From contig NZ_PEND01000005.1 in the NCBI RefSeq assembly GCF_002844195.1, forward strand, positions 62,001-126,000: DNA of 64,000 bases, written 5' to 3'. Made by a program: the position numbers and the translations under genes. Shown here one piece after another: positions 1 through 8,823 of the stretch. Under the pieces are notes generated by a model. It worked only from the letters and a program-made list of their open reading frames with translations, had not been told where the DNA came from and searched no databases. Within the stretch, counting starts at the first letter, position 1. Every line of letters starts with the position of its first letter. The DNA is from Halegenticoccus soli (lineage in GTDB: Archaea; Halobacteriota; Halobacteria; Halobacteriales; Haloferacaceae).

Positions 1-1202
1 AAGATCGCCTCGGCCTGCGTGTGAACCGCCGTCCACATCTTTCCGACGTCCGGATGGCTGGGAAACGCCACGGCGTTCTCCATCTCCTGGGCGACGACCT
101 TCAGCTTCGGGTGGTCGTCGAGGTACTGCTTGAACGCGTCCGTCTCGTAGGCGTCCTTGCGGCCGGGGAACCCGCCCATCGCCCTGGTGACGTTCTTCTG
201 GACCTCCATCGAATCGATGTATTCGAGCCACTTGCGGCCGATTTCCTGGTCGGCCCCGCCCCGGCTGGGGACCGAGTAGTAGACCCCGGCGCTCCACGTG
301 TGGCTCTTTTCGATCCGGGGACCGCCGGGGTGGGGGTTGTACTGCCAGTCGATGCCGCTGTCGCGCAGGCGCGGGTAGTGCCACGACCCGGCATACAACA
401 TCGGCGCCTGACCGCTGAGGAAGTCCTCGACGTGCGTCGTCCCGGACGTGCGGGCGAGGACGTGCTCGTCTTCGACGACCATCGGCTGGAGGAATTCGGC
501 CGCCTCCACCGCCGCCGCGTTGTTGATCGCCGCCTTCGACCCGTCTTCGGTCAGGTACCCGCTGCCGTTCGAGAGGACGAACGCGTCGAGCCCTTCGCCG
601 GCCGCCATCGAGTAGCCGGTGCCGTGTTCCTTCCCCAGTTCTTCCACCCAGTTGGCGAACTCGTCCCAGCTCGGCCGGTGTGACGGGTCGGGAACCTCGA
701 GGCCGGCCTGTTCGAACATCTGCTTGTTGATGCAGAGCAGCCGGCAGTCGGCGTACCAGGGAACGCTCCACAGCGTGCCGTCGTACGAGCTGTTGTTGCG
801 CGCCGCGGTGACGTAATCGTCGGGCGAAAAACCGTGCTCCTCCAGGTTCACGGCGACGCCCTTGTCGCCGAAGCGGGGAACCCAAAGAACGGACAAGGCG
901 AGGCTGTCCGGCGCGTTCCCCGCCGGAATCGCCGACGTCGCTTTCGCGAGGTAGTTGTCGAAGGGGTAGTACTGCCAGTTGACGCCGTCTAGACCGTGCT
1001 TCTTCTCGAACTCCTTCGCCTGTTCCTCGCGAATCGGCGACAGCCCCGGATCGTTCCAGGCCCACAGCGTGGCCGAGTTGCTCCCATCGGATTGGCCCGA
1101 GTCGCCGCTCCGGCCGCCGCTGGCACAACCGGCCAACCCGGCCGCCCCGGCTCCTCCAGCGATCGCTAACGCCTTCCGTCGAGTCACGCGGTTCTCTCTC
1201 AT
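1..1202 (-). CDS. ABC sugar transporter, extracellular solute-binding lipoprotein (3' end outside window)
   Basis: This is a family 1 (CUT1-type) solute-binding protein that would capture a sugar outside the membrane and deliver it to an ABC importer. The reverse strand reads without a stop from the ATG at 1202 to the window edge, about 400 residues, near the usual length of 420-450, so only the end is missing. The N-terminus has a twin-arginine signal (VTRRKALAI) followed by a glycine/alanine-rich stretch and the lipobox-like LAGCASGG, so it is probably a Tat-exported lipoprotein anchored at the cysteine. The mature part has family-typical stretches such as TLWAWNDPG and WSVPWYADCR. It lies 151 nt downstream of the transporter ATPase on the same strand. 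Permease genes are not in the window and may follow to the left. The substrate cannot be read from the sequence. Confidence 0.9.
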   Translation of the reverse strand, partial: MRENRVTRRKALAIAGGAGAAGLAGCASGGRSGDSGQSDGSNSATLWAWNDPGLSPIREEQAKEFEKKHGLDGVNWQYYPFDNYLAKATSAIPAGNAPDSLALSVLWVPRFGDKGVAVNLEEHGFSPDDYVTAARNNSSYDGTLWSVPWYADCRLLCINKQMFEQAGLEVPDPSHRPSWDEFANWVEELGKEHGTGYSMAAGEGLDAFVLSNGSGYLTEDGSKAAINNAAAVEAAEFLQPMVVEDEHVLARTSGTTHVEDFLSGQAPMLYAGSWHYPRLRDSGIDWQYNPHPGGPRIEKSHTWSAGVYYSVPSRGGADQEIGRKWLEYIDSMEVQKNVTRAMGGFPGRKDAYETDAFKQYLDDHPKLKVVAQEMENAVAFPSHPDVGKMWTAVHTQAEAI

Positions 1203-1353
1203 GGGCTACCTTACGGGAAGAGGAGAGTCTTGCATGATAAATGTTTGGGATACTCTGTCAGTCCATCCACCATGAGGAATTCGTCCGGGAGTGCCGACCG
1301 AAGGACCGACCCCGCGAGAGGGACGTAGCGGACGATCGGACGCGGGCACCGAC

Positions 1354-2484
1354 TCAGGCGCGGACACCGTGATCCTCCGTCCGCGTCGCGCTCCGCGTCT
1401 TCAGCGCGTCGCCGGTCTCGGCGTCGAAGAGGTGAATCCTGTTCTCCGGCATCGCGATATCGACGGTGGCTCCTGGCTGGATTATCCGTTCGCCGCTGAG
1501 GCAGAGCGTACACGTTTCGCCGCCGAGTTCGACGTAGGCGTACGTCACGTCGCCCATCGGTTCGGTCACCGTCACCTGAACGGTGACGCTGTTCGCATCG
1601 TCGGGGCTCGCCAGTTCGACGTCTTCCGGACGGATCCCCATCGTCAACGGACCGTCGGCGACCGACAACTCGTCGCGGATTTCGGCGCTGAGATCGTACC
1701 GGAACGCCTCGTGCACGAGCGCCCCGTCGGCGTGCTCGACGTCGAAGAAGTTCATCGACGGCGAGCCGATGAATCCCGCGACGAACCTGTTCGCGGGCTC
1801 GTAGTAGCATTCGAGCGGCGTCCCCAGCTGCTGGAGCTCGCCGTCGTTGAGGATGGCGATGCGGTCGCCCATCGTCATCGCCTCGGTCTGGTCGTGCGTC
1901 ACGTAGATCGTCGTGATGTCGAGCTCCTGCTGGAGGTTCTGTAACTCGGTCCGCATCGTCGTCCGGAGCTTCGCGTCGAGGTTCGACAGCGGCTCGTCCA
2001 TTAGAAACACCTCGGGCTCGCGGACGATGGCGCGCCCGAGCGCGACGCGCTGCTGCTGCCCCCCCGACAGGTCGCCCGGCTTTTTGTCGAGGAGGTCCTG
2101 GATGTCCATCATCCTCGCCGTCCGTTCGACGCGCTCTGCGATCTCCTCCTTCGAGAGGTCGGTGGACATCTTCAGGCCGAACGCCATGTTGTCCCGGGCG
2201 GTCATGTGCGGATACAGCGCGTAGTTCTGGAACACCATGGCGATGTCGCGCTCCGTCGGCGGCTGGTTCGTGATCGGTTCGTCGTCGAGGAGAATCTCTC
2301 CCTCGCTCACCGTCTCTAGCCCCGCAACGCACCGGAGCGTCGTCGACTTCCCGCAGCCCGACGGACCGACGAGGACGAGAAACTCCCCGTCGTCGACGTC
2401 GATGTCGAGGTCGTCCACCGCGACGATCGGCCGGCTGTCGTCCTCGAAGACCTTTCGAAGGTGACGGATCTCTAGTTTACCCAT
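1354..2484 (-). CDS. sugar ABC transporter ATP-binding protein (MalK/UgpC type)
   Basis: This is the ATPase subunit of a CUT1 sugar importer, 376 residues from the ATG at 2484. It shows Walker A GPSGCGKST, Q-loop FQNYALYPHMT, signature LSGGQQQRVALGRA, Walker B VFLMDEPLSNLD and the H-loop histidine in VTHDQTEAMT. About 130 further residues form the regulatory TOBE/OB domain typical of MalK and UgpC. In-frame ATGs also exist at 2508 and, further up, 2532, but a TATA-like TTTATTATT at about 2519-2527 would place transcription start near 2497, so only the 2484 start would lie on the mRNA. The gene precedes the binding protein gene on the same strand and the two are probably cotranscribed. Confidence 0.92.
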   Translation of the reverse strand: MGKLEIRHLRKVFEDDSRPIVAVDDLDIDVDDGEFLVLVGPSGCGKSTTLRCVAGLETVSEGEILLDDEPITNQPPTERDIAMVFQNYALYPHMTARDNMAFGLKMSTDLSKEEIAERVERTARMMDIQDLLDKKPGDLSGGQQQRVALGRAIVREPEVFLMDEPLSNLDAKLRTTMRTELQNLQQELDITTIYVTHDQTEAMTMGDRIAILNDGELQQLGTPLECYYEPANRFVAGFIGSPSMNFFDVEHADGALVHEAFRYDLSAEIRDELSVADGPLTMGIRPEDVELASPDDANSVTVQVTVTEPMGDVTYAYVELGGETCTLCLSGERIIQPGATVDIAMPENRIHLFDAETGDALKTRSATRTEDHGVRA

Positions 2485-2824
2485 CGCGGACTCACTACCG
2501 TAGCGCATCGTAATTGGTAATAATAAATGCACGGGTGCTAACGCCGGGTAGTGTTCAGATACGCAGTTACCGCGAGGAGCTCCATCGGGGACTACCAGAA
2601 AGCCCTCGGGCGGGTCGACTCCCGCGGCTCGCTGCGCGCGGTCGCTCCCGGCGGTCGCTCACGTGCTTGCGTCGCCGGGGGTCGCCGACCCGCCCTCGCC
2701 CTTTCAATCCACAGGGCTGACGGCTGAGCGACTCCACGAAACCGCCGGCGGTAACGTCCGTCTCTGAACAGTGCCCCCGATCGCGTCCGAAGGTATTTCC
2801 GTTTACGCTGAAACCGGTGACACC
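2485..2824. promoter_or_regulatory. divergent intergenic region with TATA-like box for the transporter operon
   Basis: This stretch separates the leftward transporter operon from the rightward isomerase gene. A TTTATTATT box on the minus strand (2519-2527) fits a haloarchaeal TATA element for the ATPase gene. The rest is GC-rich (2600-2720), with no frame I can support and no clear box for the rightward gene. Confidence 0.45.
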
Positions 2825-3628
2825 ATGAAGTTCGCTCTCAACCAGGTAGGCTTCCCGTACGAGGACCTCCTCGAGAACCTGTCGTTCCTCGCGGACGCCG
2901 GGTACGACGGCGTCGAACCGAACGTGACCGCCGACGGGCCGCTGTGGGACGACGACCGCGTGGCCGCTTTCGCGGCGGAAGCGAACCGGGCGGGAGTCGG
3001 GGTTCCCGCCGTCTCCACGACGCTCCACTGGGAGTTTCCCCTGTCGAGTCCGGACGGGAAAACGCGCGACCGCGGCGTCGAGATCGGCGAGCGGATGATC
3101 GAGGTCGCCGCGAGGGTCGGCGCGGAGGCCGTTCTCATCGTTCCGGGGGTCGTCGACGGCGACACCCCGTACGACGAGGCGTACGATCGGGGGCTGGAGG
3201 CCGTCAGGACGCTCGCGAGGCGCGGTTCGGAGTACGGCGTCACGATCGCGGTTGAGAACGTGTGGAACGACTTCCTCCTCTCGCCGCTGGAGTTCGCGTC
3301 GTTCGTCGACGCCGCCGCCGAGGCCGGTCCCGTGGGCGCGTACTTCGACGCGGGTAACGTCAGGCGGTTCGGACGGCCCGAGCAGTGGATCCGCATCCTG
3401 GGCGACCGCGTCGCGCGGATTCACGTCAAGGACTACCGGACCGACGTCGACACCATCGAGGGGTTCACCTACCCCCTCCAGGGGAACCTCGCGTGGGGGG
3501 AAATCACCCGAGCCCTGGCCGACGTCGGCTACGACGGGTGGATAACGGCCGAAGTCCCGCCGTACGAGACGTACCCCGATCAGATGCCGCCGCAGCTGCT
3601 GGCGAACCTCCGTCGGATTTTCGCGTGA
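2825..3628 (+). CDS. sugar phosphate isomerase/epimerase-like TIM-barrel protein
   Basis: A 267-residue AP-endonuclease-2/xylose-isomerase-like TIM barrel. Family landmarks are LADAGYDGVEPN near residue 25, VAVENVWNDF for the metal-binding Glu strand, VGAYFDAGNVRRFG for the Asp strand, VARIHVKDYR, and a late GWITAEVPPYE for the last metal-binding Glu. The family isomerises or epimerises sugars and cyclitol derivatives using a divalent metal. I prefer the ATG at 2825 over an in-frame upstream start at 2771 because the conserved barrel begins at MKFALNQVGF. It sits among sugar oxidoreductases and a sugar transporter, so a role in the same pathway is likely. The exact substrate is not evident. 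Confidence 0.85.
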   Translation: MKFALNQVGFPYEDLLENLSFLADAGYDGVEPNVTADGPLWDDDRVAAFAAEANRAGVGVPAVSTTLHWEFPLSSPDGKTRDRGVEIGERMIEVAARVGAEAVLIVPGVVDGDTPYDEAYDRGLEAVRTLARRGSEYGVTIAVENVWNDFLLSPLEFASFVDAAAEAGPVGAYFDAGNVRRFGRPEQWIRILGDRVARIHVKDYRTDVDTIEGFTYPLQGNLAWGEITRALADVGYDGWITAEVPPYETYPDQMPPQLLANLRRIFA

Positions 3629-3803
3629 CGGCGACCGCTCGACACCGACGGTGACCGCGCAACACCGACGGCGACCGCGCGACAGTTGGATTCGCTCGTC
3701 GGCGCGGATTGCGCCGACGAGCTTCGGATCGCCTCCCGAGCTGACCGGGCGACAGCGCCGCCGAGAAAGACTTTTGCCGGATCCGAGAGCAGAGCAAGCC
3801 GCT

Positions 3804-4184
3804 ATGCAAGAGATCAGCACCGACGACGCGCCTCCGAGCATCGGCCCGTTCTCGCAAGCCGTCCGCCACGGCGACACCGTGTACGTGTCCGGGCAGGGAC
3901 CCATCGACCCCGACACCGGCGAGATCGCGAGCGAGGACGTCAGAGAGCAGACGCGGCGGACGCTCGAAAACGTCGCCACGATCCTCGCCGCGGCCGGCAC
4001 CTCGATCGACAACGCCGTCAAGGCGACGGTGTTCCTCACCGACATGGATCACTACGACGCCGTCAACGAGGTATACGCAGCGTACGTGAGCGACCCGTAC
4101 CCCGCGCGAAGCGCGGTTCAGGTCGTCGAACTCCCCGTCGACATCCACGTCGAGATCGAGGTTATCGCCGCTGTCGAGGGGTGA
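3804..4184 (+). CDS. RidA family reactive enamine/imine deaminase
   Basis: A 126-residue member of the RidA/YjgF/UK114 family, full length. Visible motifs are PPSIGPFSQAVRHGD, VYVSGQGPIDPDTG, the segment VKATVFLTDMDHYDAVNEVY, and PARSAVQVVELP with the catalytic-site arginine. The family hydrolyses reactive 2-aminoacrylate-type enamines or related imines. The ATG at 3804 gives exactly the same length as the second RidA at 34435, supporting this start over the longer upstream frame. It is 175 nt downstream of the isomerase gene on the same strand. A PLP enzyme (11930-13135) is the nearest possible source of an enamine in this part of the window, which is inference only. Confidence 0.92.
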   Translation: MQEISTDDAPPSIGPFSQAVRHGDTVYVSGQGPIDPDTGEIASEDVREQTRRTLENVATILAAAGTSIDNAVKATVFLTDMDHYDAVNEVYAAYVSDPYPARSAVQVVELPVDIHVEIEVIAAVEG

Positions 4185-4249
4185 GGATCCTTCACCTCGA
4201 ACGAGATCGTGCTCCGGGACTCGCCCGCCAGCGACGCGCGCGTCATCGA

Positions 4250-5269
4250 TCAGGGGCGCAGGACGGCCTTGATGACGCCGTCCCGCCGCTCTCGCACGGC
4301 TTCGAGCGCCTCGTCGTAGCGGTCGAGGGGGAACTCGTGGGTGACGATGCCGTCGATGGAGAGGTCGCCGCGCCGGAAGAGTTCGACGACCTCTCCGACG
4401 GCGTGCGAGGCCGTGACCCCGCCGACCACCTTCAGCTCCTTCGACACGATGTCGTTCGGGTCGATCTCCTTCCGATCGCCGAACACGCCGGTGAGAACGA
4501 CGCTCCCGCGCTTTTTCGTGACCTTGAGGCACGTGTCGACGACCTCTCCGGCGCCCGCGGCTTCGACGCAGAGGTCGACGCCCTCCCCGTCGGTGTAGGC
4601 CACGAGCCGCTCGACCGGATCCTCCTTTCGGACGTTGATCGTGAGCGTCGCGCCGTGGTCCTCGCCGACGGCGAGACGCTCGTCGCGGGTACCCGTGAGC
4701 GCGACGTCCTTCACGCCCCGCGCCCGGAGCAGCTGGACGCCGTACAGTCCGAGCGACCCCGGCCCCAGAACGGCGGCCGTATCGTCGAACGACGTCGACA
4801 CGCGCTGCACCCCGTGAAGCGTGCACGCCGCGGAGTCGATCTGGGTCGCTTCGAGATCGGACACGTCGTCCGGCAGCGGCGTGAGCGTGTACGCGGGGAG
4901 CGCGGCGTACTCGCGGTAGCCGCCGTCGACGGTGAAGCCGACCTCCTCGAGGTCGTCGCACTGGTAGTACCGCCCTGCGCGGCACGCCTCGCAGGTGCCG
5001 CAGTAGATGAACCCGTGGAGCGCGACGCGGTCGCCCACGTCGAGCGAGTCGACGCCCTCCCCGACCTCGACGACCTCGGCGCACACCTCGTGTCCGGGAA
5101 CGAGCGGGTAGCTCGTCCAGGGCGGCCCCTCACCCTCGATGAGTCCGACGTCGCTTCCGCAGATACCCACCGCGCGAACGCGAACCAGCGCCTCGCCCCG
5201 CTCGGGTTCGGGCCGCGGGCGATCCTCGTCCCACACGTTTCCCTCGCCGTCCGTAACCACTGCTTGCAT
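4250..5269 (-). CDS. zinc-dependent medium-chain alcohol/polyol dehydrogenase
   Basis: A 339-residue medium-chain dehydrogenase/reductase. The catalytic-zinc cysteine is in GICGSDVGLIE, the GHE motif in PLVPGHEVCAEVVEVG, and the structural-zinc cysteines in CGTCEACRAGRYYQC. The nucleotide-binding segment reads VLGPGSLGLYGVQLLRARG, a variant of GxGxxG. It resembles sorbitol/threonine dehydrogenase-type enzymes and would oxidise a secondary alcohol of a sugar or polyol with NAD(P). Two ATGs are possible (5290 and 5269). A minus-strand CTTATTA at 5297-5303 would start transcription close to 5270, which favours 5269. It is convergent with RidA and divergent from the PIG-L gene. Confidence 0.88.
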   Translation of the reverse strand: MQAVVTDGEGNVWDEDRPRPEPERGEALVRVRAVGICGSDVGLIEGEGPPWTSYPLVPGHEVCAEVVEVGEGVDSLDVGDRVALHGFIYCGTCEACRAGRYYQCDDLEEVGFTVDGGYREYAALPAYTLTPLPDDVSDLEATQIDSAACTLHGVQRVSTSFDDTAAVLGPGSLGLYGVQLLRARGVKDVALTGTRDERLAVGEDHGATLTINVRKEDPVERLVAYTDGEGVDLCVEAAGAGEVVDTCLKVTKKRGSVVLTGVFGDRKEIDPNDIVSKELKVVGGVTASHAVGEVVELFRRGDLSIDGIVTHEFPLDRYDEALEAVRERRDGVIKAVLRP

Positions 5270-5296
5270 GGCGTTTCGAGGATTTGCCATGTGAGT

Positions 5297-5427
5297 AATA
5301 AGTGTATCGTCGCCGTCGACTCCGTTCCGCGCGGAGATCGAGGAGAGCGCCGGTTCGCGACGGAGCGGCGAATCCCGGAGGGGCCGGTCCCGGATCGGCG
5401 CGCGCCGCGCCGGCACAAGATTTATTA
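5297..5427. promoter_or_regulatory. divergent TATA boxes for the dehydrogenase and PIG-L genes
   Basis: On the minus strand CTTATTA (5297-5303) lies about 28 nt before the dehydrogenase ATG at 5269. On the plus strand TTTATTA (5421-5427) lies about 26 nt before the PIG-L ATG at 5450. Both spacings predict leaderless or nearly leaderless mRNAs, the common haloarchaeal arrangement. Confidence 0.5.
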
Positions 5428-5449
5428 CTCGAATCTCGGATCCAAGCGT

Positions 5450-6148
5450 ATGGATCTGGTAGCCATAGTCGCTCACCCGGACGACGCGGACATCTTCTGC
5501 GGCGGAACGCTCGCGAAACACGCCGACCGCGGCGACGACGTGACGATCGTCTACATGACCCGGGGCGAGTACGGCGGGTTCGACGTCTCCGAGGACGAAC
5601 TCGCGGCGACGAGAGAGGCCGAAGCCGAGGCGGCCGCGGAGACTCTCGGCGCTGCCACCGAGTTCCTCGACTTCAAGGACGGCCGGATCACGTACTCGCT
5701 CGAACGCCGCCTCCGGATCGTCGACCTCGTCCGCGAGCTTCGACCCGACCTCGTTCTCACCCACTACCGCGACGACATGCACCCCGACCACCGAGTGACG
5801 TCCCGGCTGGTCACCGACGCCTACTACATGACCTCGCTGCCGCTCGCCGAAACCGACCACGAACCGTGGGAGCCGGAGAACGTGTACTACTTCGGAAAGC
5901 CGACCTCGTCGTTCGAGCCCGAAGTGTACGTCGACGTCAGCGAGCACCAGGAGACGAAGGAAGAGGCGATCCTTCGACACGAATCGCAGGTGGAGTGGCT
6001 GGAGGAACACGGGGGCATCGACGCCGAGTTCGACGGACTCGTCGAGGGCGTCCGCGCGGAGGCTCGCACGCTCGGACGAACGCGGGGCGTCGAGTACGCC
6101 GAAGGGTTCGTCCCGCTCCACCGCGCGGCCGAGGAGTACCTCGGATAA
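5450..6148 (+). CDS. PIG-L/LmbE family deacetylase
   Basis: A 232-residue zinc-dependent N-deacetylase of the PIG-L (LmbE) family. The metal site is shown by VAHPDDADIFCGGTL near the N-terminus and HPDH around residue 108. The first aspartate of the family PHPDDE motif is kept, but the usual glutamate is replaced by alanine-aspartate. These enzymes remove acetyl groups from N-acetylglucosamine-type substrates. The ATG at 5450 is supported by the TATA box about 26 nt upstream. The gene lies between the zinc dehydrogenase and orc; a link to amino-sugar breakdown together with the PLP lyase-like gene at 11930 is plausible but not shown. Confidence 0.88.
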   Translation: MDLVAIVAHPDDADIFCGGTLAKHADRGDDVTIVYMTRGEYGGFDVSEDELAATREAEAEAAAETLGAATEFLDFKDGRITYSLERRLRIVDLVRELRPDLVLTHYRDDMHPDHRVTSRLVTDAYYMTSLPLAETDHEPWEPENVYYFGKPTSSFEPEVYVDVSEHQETKEEAILRHESQVEWLEEHGGIDAEFDGLVEGVRAEARTLGRTRGVEYAEGFVPLHRAAEEYLG

Positions 6149-6230
6149 CGCGCGGCCGCCGGTCACCGACCGTTTCTCGCGCCCCCGAGATCGACGCGCC
6201 GTCGCGCGGTCACGCGCCGCTTTCTGGACC

Positions 6231-6290
6231 GATCCGCGAAGAGCACCGAGCCCGATTCGCGAAGAGTACCGAGCCCGATCCGCGAGATCG
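6231..6290 (+). repeat. 23-bp tandem repeat upstream of orc
   Basis: The unit GATCCGCGAAGAGCACCGAG plus CCC starts at 6231, recurs at 6254 with two changes, and begins a third, partial time at 6277. The period is exactly 23 bp. It lies about 170-230 bp upstream of the replication initiator gene, where iterons or origin elements are often found. It is outside any gene. Confidence 0.6.
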
Positions 6291-6341
6291 GGGACGCTCG
6301 CGAGCGTCTCTCGCCCGATTACAGGAGTAGGGGTGTAAACA

Positions 6342-6364
6342 GATACAGGTGAAACGAGGGGGGT
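6342..6364 (+). promoter_or_regulatory. candidate origin recognition box (ORB)
   Basis: The run ACAGGTGAAACGAGGGGGG resembles the archaeal ORB: a GTGGAAAC-like core followed by a G-string. It lies about 100 bp upstream of the Orc1/Cdc6 gene, the usual place for an autonomous origin. Only one good copy is seen here; GAAACGAGGGGGG recurs far away at about 32994. The match is by eye, without a motif score. Confidence 0.5.
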
Positions 6365-6461
6365 CGGGGAACGACGGGGGCGTTTCGCGATTGCGAACGG
6401 GTCGCACCGATCGCCGGAACCGACCCGAGAGTTTAAGACGGTCGTTCGGGTACGGTATTCC

Positions 6462-7742
6462 ATGGCACGCCGGGACGGACGGATCGAAAACGCGGACGCG
6501 ATCGAGGACGTCTTCACTGTCCGCAACAGCATCTTCTCGCGGGAGGATCTCCTCGACACCGGGTACGTCCCCCGATCGACTCGTATCGTCGGACGGAACG
6601 AAGAGATCCGCCGACTGGCCGCGGCGCTCAACCCCGCTCTCTCCGGGGGCTCGCCGAACAACGTCTTCCTCTACGGGAAGACGGGAACTGGAAAGTCGCT
6701 GTGCGCGAAGTACGCGACGCGCCGCTGTCAGCAGGTCGCGGCCGAAAACGGCGTCGAGATCGGCCGGATCGTCGTCGATTGCTCGCAGGAGGACACCGAA
6801 ACCCGAGCGGTGCGGGCCCTCGCGAAGGGGTTGAACGATCCGGACGAGACGGGGATCGACGTTCCGGACACCGGTCTGGGCCGGTCGCGGTACTACGAGC
6901 GCCTGTGGACCGTTCTCGATTCGAGCTACGACGTCGCGCTCGTCGTCCTCGACGAGATCGACCGCCTCGACGCCGACGACGTCCTCATGCAACTTTCGCG
7001 GGCGACCGAAGCCGGGAAGCTCGACCGGTGTTCCGTCGGTATCGTCGGCATCAGCAACAAGATCGGGTACAGGGACCGCCTGCGGGAGCGCGTCAAGAGC
7101 AGCCTTCGGGAGCGCGAGATCGTCTTCAAACCGTACGACGTGGACGAGCTGAGCGAAATCATGCGCAACCGCGTCGACGCGTTCCGTGAGAACGCCCTCA
7201 GCGGCAGCGTCGTCGGCGAGTGCGCAAAGCTCGCGGCCGAGGAGCACGGCGACGCCCGGAAAGCCATCGACCTGCTCCGCCACGCGGGGGAAATCGCGCG
7301 CAGCGCCGGGGCGAGGACCGTAGAGGTGGAGCACGTTCGCGAAGCGAGCGAGCGGGCCGAAAGGGACCGGTTCCACGAACTCCTCGTCGGGGCGACCAAT
7401 CAGCAGAAGGCCGTGCTGCTGGCCGTCGTCTCGCTCGCGCTGACCGAGAAGTCGCGCGCGTTCAGAACGAAGGAGATCTACGAGGCGTACGAGCAGATCT
7501 GCGCCGACGCCGCGCTCGAAGTGCTCTCGAAGCGCCGCGTGCACGACCTCCTCCGCGAGTGGGAGTTCCTCGAGGTGCTCGACATCGCGCGCACCGGCGG
7601 CGGTCGCGCGCGGGGGAGCTACCTGGAGTGTCACCTGGTAGAAGATCCGGGAATCGTCCGCTCCGTCATCAACGAGGACGGTCGGTTCGCCGGGCTCGGC
7701 TTCGCCTCGGGGAGGAATTCCACGACGTGGTCCAACATCTGA
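6462..7742 (+). CDS. orc: Orc1/Cdc6 family replication initiator
   Basis: A 426-residue Orc1/Cdc6 AAA+ ATPase that would bind origin DNA and load the MCM helicase. Domains are an N-terminal linker with IVGRNEEIRRLAAALN, Walker A FLYGKTGTGKS near residue 66, Walker B ALVVLDEIDRLD near 160, sensor-1-like VGIVGISNKIGYRDRL, the lid helices (KLAAEEHGDARKAIDLLRHAG), and a C-terminal winged helix from about 310 to 410. Length is typical. The preceding 310 bp carry a 23-bp tandem repeat and an ORB-like site, so a replication origin may lie directly upstream. It stands inside a sugar-catabolic cluster rather than beside other replication genes, as is common for secondary haloarchaeal replicons. Confidence 0.95.
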   Translation: MARRDGRIENADAIEDVFTVRNSIFSREDLLDTGYVPRSTRIVGRNEEIRRLAAALNPALSGGSPNNVFLYGKTGTGKSLCAKYATRRCQQVAAENGVEIGRIVVDCSQEDTETRAVRALAKGLNDPDETGIDVPDTGLGRSRYYERLWTVLDSSYDVALVVLDEIDRLDADDVLMQLSRATEAGKLDRCSVGIVGISNKIGYRDRLRERVKSSLREREIVFKPYDVDELSEIMRNRVDAFRENALSGSVVGECAKLAAEEHGDARKAIDLLRHAGEIARSAGARTVEVEHVREASERAERDRFHELLVGATNQQKAVLLAVVSLALTEKSRAFRTKEIYEAYEQICADAALEVLSKRRVHDLLREWEFLEVLDIARTGGGRARGSYLECHLVEDPGIVRSVINEDGRFAGLGFASGRNSTTWSNI

Positions 7743-7793
7743 CTCCGCGAGGGCCGACGACCCCGCCGCGTCGCTCGTCGATCCGAACAAAGA

Positions 7794-7800
7794 TTTATTA
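7794..7800 (+). promoter_or_regulatory. TATA box for the oxidoreductase pair
   Basis: TTTATTA ends 24 nt before the ATG at 7825, giving a leaderless-type promoter for the two overlapping oxidoreductase genes. The same word stands before several other catabolic genes of the window. Confidence 0.5.
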
Positions 7801-7824
7801 CGATTCCTTCCACACGGTGATTCG

Positions 7825-8823
7825 ATGCAGCAAGTCGGCTTAGTGGGGAGTGGCTTCATGGCCGCGACACACGCTAACAGCTATCAGCACATACCGGACG
7901 CGGAGGTGACGGCGGTCGCGTCGCTCGACGAGAGCCGGGACGCGTTCGTCGAAGAGCACGTCCCGGAAGCGGACGTGTACGCGGACGCCGAAGAGATGAT
8001 GGACGCCGCCGACGTCTCGGTCGTCGACGTGTGCACGCCGACGCCGAGCCACCGGCCGCTCGTCGAAGCGGCCGCGGAGCGGGGGCTCGACGTGTTCTGC
8101 GAGAAGCCCATGGCGCGGACGCTCGAAGAGGCAGCCGCCGTGATCGACGCGACCGAGCGAACCGGCGTGACGTTCATGACGGGGCACGTGCTCCGCTACT
8201 TCCCGGAGTACGCGGAGGCGAAACGGCGCATCGACGCGGGCGAGATCGGAGCGCCGGGGACGCTGCGGGCCGAGCGCCTCTCGTCGCCGCCGGCGCACGG
8301 CAGCGACAACTGGTACAGCGACAAGGAGCGCAGCGGCGGCGTCCTCTTCGACATGGCGATTCACGATTTCGACTTCCTGCGCTGGGTCGCGGGCGACGTC
8401 GAGCGCGTGTTCACGCGCTCGGCCGAGTGGGAGAACGGACTCCTGAAACAGCACGCGGTCGTCCTGCTCCGCTTCGAAGACGGGCCGATCGGCCACGTCG
8501 AGGCGTCGTGGGCCTACCCCGAGGACACGCCGTTCACGACCGCGTACGAGTTCGCGGGCGACGAGGGCTCGCTCGAATTCGACACCCGGGAGGACGACTC
8601 GCTGCGCGTCCCCGGCGGCGCCGGCGAGGCGCACATCCCGCGGAGTCCGCTCGCGACCGACCCGTACACCCGGGAACTCGACCACTTCATCGCCTGCGTC
8701 GAGGGGGGCGCGGATCCCGATATCACGCCGGAGGACGCGTACGAGGCGATCCGCATCGCGGTCGCGGCCGTCGAGTCGGCCGAGTCGGGCGAACCGGTTT
8801 ACCTGTCGGAGGTGGGCGCGTGA
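7825..8823 (+). CDS. Gfo/Idh/MocA family sugar or inositol dehydrogenase
   Basis: A 332-residue NAD(P)-dependent oxidoreductase. The Rossmann glycine motif is GLVGSGFMAATHANSY, the family catalytic lysine is in DVFCEKPMA around residue 92, and MAIHDFDFLRWVAGDVE carries the conserved His-Asp of the active site. The C-terminal alpha/beta domain ends with IRIAVAAVESAESGEPVYL. The family oxidises ring hydroxyls of sugars and inositols. It overlaps the next gene by 4 nt and follows a TATA box, so the two form an operon. Confidence 0.92.
   Translation: MQQVGLVGSGFMAATHANSYQHIPDAEVTAVASLDESRDAFVEEHVPEADVYADAEEMMDAADVSVVDVCTPTPSHRPLVEAAAERGLDVFCEKPMARTLEEAAAVIDATERTGVTFMTGHVLRYFPEYAEAKRRIDAGEIGAPGTLRAERLSSPPAHGSDNWYSDKERSGGVLFDMAIHDFDFLRWVAGDVERVFTRSAEWENGLLKQHAVVLLRFEDGPIGHVEASWAYPEDTPFTTAYEFAGDEGSLEFDTREDDSLRVPGGAGEAHIPRSPLATDPYTRELDHFIACVEGGADPDITPEDAYEAIRIAVAAVESAESGEPVYLSEVGA

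Noticed and set aside
3686-5440. The long plus-strand frame ahead of the PIG-L gene (open from 3686)
   Set aside because: It is arginine-rich and overlaps RidA and the dehydrogenase in shadow frames; only the part from 5450 carries domain motifs.
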